Source: Alistipes sp.
GTDB taxonomy: Bacteria; Bacteroidota; Bacteroidia; Bacteroidales; Rikenellaceae
DNA: 30,829 nt
Direction: 5' to 3'
Assembly: GCA_017391185.1 (NCBI GenBank)
Contig: JAFOZN010000198.1
Span: 1 to 30,829, forward strand
The notes under the pieces were generated by a model that had not been told where the DNA came from, searched no databases, and saw only the letters and a list, made by a program, of their open reading frames with translations. Every line of letters begins with the position of its first letter. The stretch's first letter is position 1. Shown here in pieces: positions 25,606 through 30,829 of this stretch. The translations under genes and the position numbers were made by a program.

Positions 25606-26694
25606 ATGAAACGTTCAAGTTGGACTGATTATCAGAAAGAGATAGCGGATAACGATTACTACTACGCCCGCTCATGCATACGCCAGAATTTTTTCCCCGG
25701 TAGTGAGAAGGTTTTCCTCTCGATTCTGGGCAAGGATTTGGGGCGTAACATATATGACGATCCACTCCATACCTCATGTACAGGTATCGGCTACCACTCG
25801 GATGTAGTACCTTTGGAGACTATCATGACAGTGGTGGCACGCCAATTTGCGCTGATGAATGAGGCAGGATATGAGAATTTCACCTCTTCGTGCATCACCT
25901 CGTTTGGTATCTACACCGAATTGTTGGCAACATGGGAGGAGTTCCCCGAAATGCTGGACAAAACACGCGAGAATCTATACAAAGCTACAGGTCGCGAGTT
26001 TAAGATTCCAAAAAATCTGGCTCACACCTCGGATGTGATTTTCCACCACCGAGAGGAGATTGCTCAAAAGGCAAAACGTAAGTTGGTCAATGCCTATACA
26101 GGTGAGCCATTGAGAGTCGTAGAGCATATTGGATGTCACTATGCTAAGATATTCCCTAAAAAGGGTGTTGGTGGCTCGGAGTTCCCATACGTTTTGGCAG
26201 GTATGGTCGAGAGCTGGGGTGGCGAGATTGTCGATTACCCAGAGCGCAGACACTGTTGCGGTTTCGGATTCCGCAATTATTTGGTACAAGCTAATCGAGG
26301 CTACTCAATCGCCAATTCACACAAGAAATTGGAGAGCATGGCTCCTCAGAAGCCAGACTTTATCGTCTGCAACTGCCCAGGATGCTCGATGTTCTTGGAT
26401 AAATGGCAATACACCATCGCCGAGATGGAGGGTACCACATATGGACAAAACGGACAAGGTATCCCAGTGTTGACATACGAAGAGATGGCAGGTCTGATTT
26501 TGGGTTATGACCCATGGGCAGACCTCGGCATGCAGATGCATCAGGTAGATGTAGAGCCACTTTTGGACAAGCTCGGTATAGAGTACGATCCTGCTGCGAA
26601 GTATTTGGGACGCAATGGTAAATACATAGGCAAACCCGAAGCTGCATTGATAAATGGTTGTTCGGAAGATAGATTATATAAGATTAACAGATAA
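25606..26694 (+). CDS. HdrB-like protein with one intact CCG domain
   Basis: 362 aa, soluble. The C-terminal CCG motif is complete: Cys177, Cys217-Cys218, Cys257, Cys260, that is CX39CCX38CXXC. In HdrB this motif binds the unusual [4Fe-4S] cluster that cleaves disulfides. The N-terminal counterpart is degenerate: Cys24, Cys58 followed by Thr instead of Cys, and Cys96 followed by Ser at the last ligand position (SSCITS). So only one noncubane cluster is likely. The ATG at 25606 is 13 nt after the HdrC gene and the stop is 2 nt before the HdrA-like gene. The substrate could be a protein or low-molecular-weight disulfide; nothing in the window identifies it. Confidence 0.88.
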   Translation: MKRSSWTDYQKEIADNDYYYARSCIRQNFFPGSEKVFLSILGKDLGRNIYDDPLHTSCTGIGYHSDVVPLETIMTVVARQFALMNEAGYENFTSSCITSFGIYTELLATWEEFPEMLDKTRENLYKATGREFKIPKNLAHTSDVIFHHREEIAQKAKRKLVNAYTGEPLRVVEHIGCHYAKIFPKKGVGGSEFPYVLAGMVESWGGEIVDYPERRHCCGFGFRNYLVQANRGYSIANSHKKLESMAPQKPDFIVCNCPGCSMFLDKWQYTIAEMEGTTYGQNGQGIPVLTYEEMAGLILGYDPWADLGMQMHQVDVEPLLDKLGIEYDPAAKYLGRNGKYIGKPEAALINGCSEDRLYKINR

Positions 26695-26696
26695 GG

Positions 26697-27707
26697 ATGA
26701 AACACGTAATAGTAATAGGCGGAGGCGTAGCAGGTATGCAGTGCGCAAGTGAGCTCTTAAAAGAGGGTGTGAAGGTCACACTCTTGGAGAAGGAGCAGAA
26801 TACGGGAGGTAAACTGCGTAATTGGTACAAACTCTTCCCTACATACACCCCTGCCGAGGAGGTGCTCTCGGCTCTGAGACATAAACTCACTGGAGCAAAG
26901 AATCTCACCATCAAGACTGGCTCTGAGGCTACTGCGATAACCCCTAAGAAGGTGACTCTCTCTTCGGGCGAGGAGCTTGATTGCGATGCAGCGGTTATAG
27001 CGACAGGCTTTACACTCTTCGATGCTCGCATCAAGGAGGAGTACGGCTACGGAATCTATGATAATGTGATTACATCGGCCGATTTGGAGCAGATGTTCAC
27101 ACGTGGCGAGGTACGTCTCAAAAATGGTGGCAAGCCTAAGCGTATTGCCATCCTCCACTGCGTAGGCTCGCGCGATGAAAAAGTTTGCCAGCGCCACTGC
27201 TCTAAGGTATGTTGCGTAACGGGTGTAAAGCAGGCCATCGAGCTTAAACATCTCTTCCCTGAGGCTACGGTATTCAATTTCTATATGGATATCCGCATGT
27301 TCGGTCCTGGTTATGAGGAGATGTACCGCGAGGCACAGACTCAATACAATGTACACTTTGTGCGAGGTCGTATTTCAGAGGTAAGCCCGACATTTGATGA
27401 TAAGCTACAGATCAAGGCTGAGGATACACTCACAGGTCGCCCGCTGAAGATGGGTGTGGATATGTTGGTACTACTCGTAGGAATGAAGGCCAACGACCTA
27501 AACTCTGATCTTGTCGAGAAGAGTTTCCTCAAACAGCAACCAAGCGGATTTATGCAGCCACGCAACTCATTCTTGGGTAATGTAGAGAGCAACGTGGGCG
27601 GTATATTCTACGCTGGAGCCGTAACAGCTCCAAAGAATGTGGGCGAGTCGCTCAACGAAGGTACAGCAGCAGCAAGAGCTGCAATAGAGTGGTTAGCAAG
27701 AAAGTAA
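26697..27707 (+). CDS. HdrA/QmoA-like flavoprotein
   Basis: 336 aa. A Rossmann FAD motif starts VIVIGGGVAGMQCASELL (5-21), followed by LLEKEQNTGGKL and the second dinucleotide motif AAVIATGF (98-105). Cys155, Cys168, Cys172 and Cys173 (CVGSRD through HCSKVCC) give CX12CX3CC, the iron-sulfur signature of HdrA and QmoA. It ends with the FAD-binding GGIFYAGAVTAPKNVGESLNEGTAAA. The ferredoxin-type insertions and C-terminal ferredoxin domain of methanogen HdrA are absent, so it is closer in size to QmoA. Electron bifurcation is therefore not assured. The next gene starts 4 nt after the stop. Confidence 0.9.
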   Translation: MKHVIVIGGGVAGMQCASELLKEGVKVTLLEKEQNTGGKLRNWYKLFPTYTPAEEVLSALRHKLTGAKNLTIKTGSEATAITPKKVTLSSGEELDCDAAVIATGFTLFDARIKEEYGYGIYDNVITSADLEQMFTRGEVRLKNGGKPKRIAILHCVGSRDEKVCQRHCSKVCCVTGVKQAIELKHLFPEATVFNFYMDIRMFGPGYEEMYREAQTQYNVHFVRGRISEVSPTFDDKLQIKAEDTLTGRPLKMGVDMLVLLVGMKANDLNSDLVEKSFLKQQPSGFMQPRNSFLGNVESNVGGIFYAGAVTAPKNVGESLNEGTAAARAAIEWLARK

Positions 27708-27711
27708 GAAG

Positions 27712-28041
27712 ATGGTAAATTTCGGATTTTCTATAAGCAGACCTCGAGCCATAGACATCGATCGTAACAACCTGCGCAAGAGCAACGAGATCATCGGCGA
27801 GATGCCCGAATTGCAGGCCTGCATAGGTTGCGGTTCGTGTACGGCATCGTGTACGGCAGGTAATCTTACGGAGTTTAACTTCCGCAAGGTGCATACCTTG
27901 GTGCGCCGAGGTGAATATCAGGGGGCATACGAGGAGATGAACAAATGTATGCTCTGCGGAAAGTGTCGTCTGGTATGTCCACGAGGTATTAATACACGTG
28001 GTATCGTGATGTTGATTAAACGTAAATTGGGAGATTTCTAA
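27712..28041 (+). CDS. HdrC-like iron-sulfur protein (second copy)
   Basis: 109 aa, a minimal two-cluster ferredoxin: Cys37, 40, 43, 47 (CIGCGSCTASC) and Cys79, 82, 85, 89 (CMLCGKCRLVCP). It lacks the long extension of the first HdrC copy. It lies 4 nt after the HdrA-like gene and 1 nt before the membrane subunit gene, so it probably links the flavoprotein to the membrane module. No transmembrane helix. Confidence 0.9.
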   Translation: MVNFGFSISRPRAIDIDRNNLRKSNEIIGEMPELQACIGCGSCTASCTAGNLTEFNFRKVHTLVRRGEYQGAYEEMNKCMLCGKCRLVCPRGINTRGIVMLIKRKLGDF

Positions 28042-28042
28042 A

Positions 28043-29836
28043 ATGACTTTTTTTGCACAATTCTGCATTCCGTTCATTATTGGTGCTGCGATCTTATTCA
28101 TCGTCATCGCCTTTAAATATATATCGTGGCTGAAGAATCTGCCACGCCGAGATCTTAAGCTCGTTGCTGTAAACATATTCTCATTCAAAAGTATAAAGGC
28201 CATTTGGGAGGTGATTTGCGAATCGCTCCTGCACCGCCGCATCTTCCGCGTAAATCGTATGCTCGGCTACATGCACATGAGCTTGGCTTTTGGATGGTTT
28301 TTGCTCATCGCTGTGGGTTGGATTGAGACGGTAGCCTACTTAGGATTTAAGTGGGTACCTTTGCAGGGGCACGTATTCTTCAAATACTTCGCCGTACTCA
28401 ACGGCATCAGCGAGCACAAGCCGCTGTTTGACTTTGTGATGGATCTGTTGCTGTTGTTTGTACTCTCAGGCGTAGGTTTGGCGTGGTTTAAGCGTATGCG
28501 TTCACGCGCTTTGGGTATGAAGCGCACCACTAAGCACGTTGCATTTGACCGTATGGCTCTCTCAGCCTTGTGGTTTATCTTCCCATTGCGTCTTTTGGCA
28601 GAGAGCTGTACTACGGCAATCTATGGTGGCGGTAGTTTCCTTACGGGAGGTATCGGTACGCTTCTCGCCAAAACACTCAGCGCACACACATTGGATATGA
28701 TGTATGAGCCACTTTGGTGGATGTACTCTTTTGCCTTGGGAACATTCTTCCTGGCGATGCCTTTCTCGCGATATATGCATATCTTTACCGAGATTCCGCT
28801 TATCTTCCTGCGCAACTACCGCCTACGTCCAGAAGCTAAGGAAAAGTCGTACGACAATTTCGAGGTGGAGGCTTGCTCGCGCTGCGGAATATGTATTGAC
28901 CCATGTCAGTTGCAGAGCCAATTAGGTATAAATGAGGTACAATCGGTCTATTTCCTCAGAGATCGCCGATACAATATGCTCCAGCAGAAGATCGCCAACA
29001 ACTGCCTAATGTGTGGCCGTTGTGAGCAGATATGCCCTGTGGGAATTAACCTCAACACCCTCAGACTCAATTCACGCACCTCTATGCGTAATATCCCCAA
29101 CGAGGGGCGCTACAGCTACCTTAAAGGCGTAGATCGCTCTTCGGGAGCAGGCAAGGTGGGATATTTTGCAGGTTGTATGACTCTGCTCACACCCAACACG
29201 CTCTCTGCTATGCAGAAGATCTTCACCGCCGCAAGAGAGGATGTATGGTGGGCAGATAAGGATGGTGGCGTATGTTGCGGTCGTCCGCTGAAACTTTCGG
29301 GCGAGAGTGACTCGGCTCAGAAGATGATAGATTACAACACAGATCTTTTCCGTAAGCACAATATCTCTACACTTGTGACATCGTGCCCAATATGTCTGAA
29401 GGTATTCCGCGAGGAGTATAAATTGGATGGTATAGAGGTGTTGCACCACTCGGAATATATTCTGCGCCTGATGAAAAATGGCAAGCTCAAGGTGAAATAT
29501 ACCGTTGGCTCGACATACACCTACCACGACCCATGTGAATTGGGACGCGGATGCGGTATCTATGATGAACCAAGAGCCGTAATCGAGGCCGTAGGAGAGC
29601 TTCTGGAGCCTAAACATAACCGTAAGGATGCTTTTTGTTGCGGTTCATCGGTAGCCAACACCGCTATAAACGACTCTCAGCAACTCACCATAGCTACTAA
29701 AGTAGGTGAGGAGTTGGACCAGACAGGTGCCCAGAAGATCGTGACATCGTGCCCACTTTGCAAGAAAGCTATCAAGCGTGGAGCAAAGGCTCAGGTGGTG
29801 GATCTCTCGGAGATTATCGCCGAGAATATAAAATAG
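28043..29836 (+). CDS. Membrane-bound DsrMK/HdrED-like fusion protein
   Basis: 597 aa. Residues 1-260 have about five transmembrane helices and resemble the haem b subunits HdrE/DsrM/NarI. Possible haem ligands are His78 (MLGYMHMS) and His246 (RYMHIF), with others possible. Next come two [4Fe-4S] motifs, Cys278/281/284/288 and Cys321/324/327/331. Two complete CCG domains follow: Cys378, 411-412, 448, 451 and Cys498, 532-533, 570, 573, as in HdrD and DsrK. It combines a quinone-side membrane domain with a thiol/disulfide-type catalytic domain, which are usually separate proteins in DsrMK and HdrDE. It is the last gene of the cluster; no convincing terminator follows. Confidence 0.9.
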   Translation: MTFFAQFCIPFIIGAAILFIVIAFKYISWLKNLPRRDLKLVAVNIFSFKSIKAIWEVICESLLHRRIFRVNRMLGYMHMSLAFGWFLLIAVGWIETVAYLGFKWVPLQGHVFFKYFAVLNGISEHKPLFDFVMDLLLLFVLSGVGLAWFKRMRSRALGMKRTTKHVAFDRMALSALWFIFPLRLLAESCTTAIYGGGSFLTGGIGTLLAKTLSAHTLDMMYEPLWWMYSFALGTFFLAMPFSRYMHIFTEIPLIFLRNYRLRPEAKEKSYDNFEVEACSRCGICIDPCQLQSQLGINEVQSVYFLRDRRYNMLQQKIANNCLMCGRCEQICPVGINLNTLRLNSRTSMRNIPNEGRYSYLKGVDRSSGAGKVGYFAGCMTLLTPNTLSAMQKIFTAAREDVWWADKDGGVCCGRPLKLSGESDSAQKMIDYNTDLFRKHNISTLVTSCPICLKVFREEYKLDGIEVLHHSEYILRLMKNGKLKVKYTVGSTYTYHDPCELGRGCGIYDEPRAVIEAVGELLEPKHNRKDAFCCGSSVANTAINDSQQLTIATKVGEELDQTGAQKIVTSCPLCKKAIKRGAKAQVVDLSEIIAENIK

Positions 29837-29901
29837 CGAAAATCTGCACCACTGATTATCAGACAGTTGACCAAAGCTGACAGAAAAAAGTCTAAAATAA
29901 A

Positions 29902-29932
29902 TTTGCAGACAACGATTTTTTCACTATCTTTG
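29902..29932 (+). promoter_or_regulatory. Promoter of the initiator tRNA gene
   Basis: TTTG at 29902-29905, exactly 19 nt, then TATCTTTG at 29925-29932. This is the best consensus match in the window. The predicted start is about 40 nt before the mature tRNA. Confidence 0.75.
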
Positions 29933-29981
29933 CACCACCAAACGATGAGATATCGAGCCCAAGGCTCATATTAAGATACAT

Positions 29982-30054
29982 CGCGGGGTAGAGCAGTTGG
30001 CAGCTCGTCGGGCTCATAACCCGGAGGTCGGAGGTTCGAGTCCTCCCCCCGCTA
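29982..30054 (+). tRNA. Initiator tRNA-Met (CAU)
   Basis: A cloverleaf of 73 nt. The anticodon CAT is at 30015-30017. Initiator signs are three consecutive G-C pairs at the anticodon stem base (GGG/CCC), the unpaired first acceptor position (C1 opposite U72), and the A11-U24 pair. The acceptor stem CGCGGGG pairs with CCCCGC. T-stem is GGAGG/CCTCC with loop TTCGAGT. The 3' end is followed by CTA, so CCA is not encoded and must be added enzymatically. Confidence 0.96.
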
Positions 30055-30056
30055 CT

Positions 30057-30096
30057 AAAACAAAACGAGACATCGAAAGGTGTCTCGTTTTGTTTT
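30057..30096 (+). terminator. Intrinsic terminator of the tRNA gene
   Basis: A perfect 16-bp stem, 30057-30072 with 30081-30096, loop TCGAAAGG. The GC-rich core is GAGACA/TGTCTC, and the distal arm ends in TTTTGTTTT. It could also act on the minus strand. Confidence 0.95.
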
Positions 30097-30101
30097 ATAT
30101 A

Positions 30102-30228
30102 GTCGGGAGGGCAAGAACCGTAGGTTCGAACTGACGCAGCGAGCGAGGGCAGAGTGGCTTGCAAACTATGCCAAGCCGCAAGGAAGAAAAGCAAATTGTG
30201 ACAACAATTTGGTTAGTCCTCCCCCGAC
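30102..30228. other. Compact structured element of unknown type next to the tRNA
   Basis: About 127 nt closed by GTCGGG (30102-30107) and CCCGAC (30223-30228), extended by AGG/CCT after a 2-nt bulge. Internal hairpins are GAACC-GTA-GGTTC (30115-30127), GGCTTG/CAAGCC (30156-30161 with 30172-30177), and CAAATTGT-GACA-ACAATTTG (30192-30211). The last is a perfect 8-bp stem with a tetraloop. It shares AGGTTCGA and AGTCCTCCCCC with the T-arm and 3' end of the upstream tRNA. It could be a structured RNA, a decayed tRNA with an insertion, or part of an integration site. Strand and transcription are not determined. Confidence 0.4.
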
Positions 30229-30261
30229 ATAATAATATAGGAAATCTACTAAAGATTGGTA

Positions 30262-30829
30262 ATGCAAAAAACATCTTCTCTAAATATCAATCTTCCTATT
30301 CCCAAAACCGAAGGCATAAAATATGCGGGATCGAAACTAAAGATCATTCCGCATATACTCGATTTGACCGACAATCTAAAGTTCGAGAGTGTTTTGGATG
30401 GTTTTTCGGGGACTACCCGCGTGTCACAGGCCTTCGCTCAGCGAGGCAAGCAGACCACAGCAAACGATATCTCAGAGTGGTCGGAGGTCTTTGCTACGTG
30501 CTACCTCCTCTCACAAAAGGAAGATAGTTTTTATCAGCCATATCTCGATATACTCAACTCACTCAAAGGTCAAGAGGGTTGGTTTACGGAGCATTATGGC
30601 GGTGATGAGAAGAATACAAAACGCCCCTTCCAGCGTCACAACACCATGAAGTTAGACGCCATACGTGAGAAGATAGATGAGTTTAAGCTCGATTGGGAGG
30701 ATAAATGCGTCCTGCTCACAAGTTTGATACTTGCCTTGGACTCAGTAGATAATACTTTGGGACATTATGTTGCATATCTCTCGAAATGGTCACCGCGCTC
30801 TTACAACACCATGCAACTCACACTACCCC
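30262..30829 (+). CDS. D12-class DNA adenine methyltransferase, 3'-truncated by window edge
   Basis: The frame is open from ATG 30262 to the window end, 189 residues without a stop. The first 75 residues carry the N6-adenine methyltransferase start: IKYAGSKLKIIPHI (19-32), then motif I-like LDGFSGTTRVSQAFAQRG (45-62) for SAM binding and NDIS (68-71). These match the class that includes Dam and type II enzymes of the M.FokI kind. The catalytic DPPY motif is expected further on and is not in the window. It lies 33 nt after the structured element near the tRNA. It is probably part of a restriction-modification system, but the partner nuclease is not visible. Confidence 0.85.
   Translation, partial: MQKTSSLNINLPIPKTEGIKYAGSKLKIIPHILDLTDNLKFESVLDGFSGTTRVSQAFAQRGKQTTANDISEWSEVFATCYLLSQKEDSFYQPYLDILNSLKGQEGWFTEHYGGDEKNTKRPFQRHNTMKLDAIREKIDEFKLDWEDKCVLLTSLILALDSVDNTLGHYVAYLSKWSPRSYNTMQLTLP

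Noticed and set aside
29837..29901. Small palindromes such as CTGATTATCAG after the hdr-like operon
   Set aside because: The stems are too short and no U-tract follows directly, so I do not call a terminator here.
29892..30194. A 100-codon open frame on the minus strand across the tRNA (GGRTRTSDLRVMSPTS)
   Set aside because: It is the antisense of the tRNA-Met gene and its terminator. Such peptides are a known false call over tRNA genes.
30159..30649. Two plus-strand open frames at 30159-30527 and 30389-30649
   Set aside because: Both overlap the methyltransferase in other frames. The frame from ATG 30262 has clear methyltransferase motifs and stays open to the edge, whereas these show no recognisable motif.
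1..30829. CRISPR arrays, insertion sequences or integrase genes
   Set aside because: No regularly spaced direct repeats, transposase motifs or integrase frames were seen on either strand.

Overview
The window looks like chromosomal DNA from a member of the Bacteroidota, most likely order Bacteroidales; a more precise placement is a guess. The evidence is a DUF4290 protein, repeated promoters of the TTTG/TTG-N19-21-TAnnTTTG type, general lack of Shine-Dalgarno sequences, the PspC/PadR/DUF2807 gene set, and glycosidases with Bacteroides-style signal peptides. Most genes are housekeeping or widely conserved. The accessory features cluster towards the right end.

Layout. 1-2565 is the 3' part of cobalamin-dependent methionine synthase (metH), ending at a bidirectional terminator. 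On the minus strand, 5213-2603 holds a lysine exporter split into two genes (lysO halves) followed by a secreted GH110-type alpha-galactosidase. 5393-9473 is an envelope-stress-like operon: small PspC protein, PadR regulator, DUF2807 protein, large PspC protein. 9680-11674 encodes phosphofructokinase and a PfkB-family kinase. On the minus strand, 15087-11741 holds a GT2 glycosyltransferase and a secreted two-haem HzsA-related protein. 15218-17321 is an NhaC antiporter overlapping a HAD phosphatase. 18452-17304 is an unusual sigma-54 activator with a degenerate receiver. 18665-22735 carries DUF4290, a TlpA-like lipoprotein without redox cysteines, lpxH, thyA and folA, followed by a GH127-type glycosidase (22769-24802).

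The most interesting system is the tight five-gene cluster at 24897-29836. It encodes HdrC-like, HdrB-like, HdrA/QmoA-like and second HdrC-like proteins, then a 597-residue membrane protein that fuses a DsrM/HdrE-like cytochrome b domain to a DsrK/HdrD-like iron-sulfur domain with two CCG modules. Together this could be a complete electron path from a flavin through many [4Fe-4S] clusters to the quinone pool, with a thiol/disulfide-type active site. It begins at an 11-bp perfect inverted repeat that overlaps its candidate promoter.

The right end has an initiator tRNA-Met with its own promoter and terminator, a compact structured element of about 127 nt that shares pieces with the tRNA T-arm, and the start of a D12-class DNA adenine methyltransferase that runs off the window. 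This suggests the edge of a restriction-modification or genomic island next to a tRNA.
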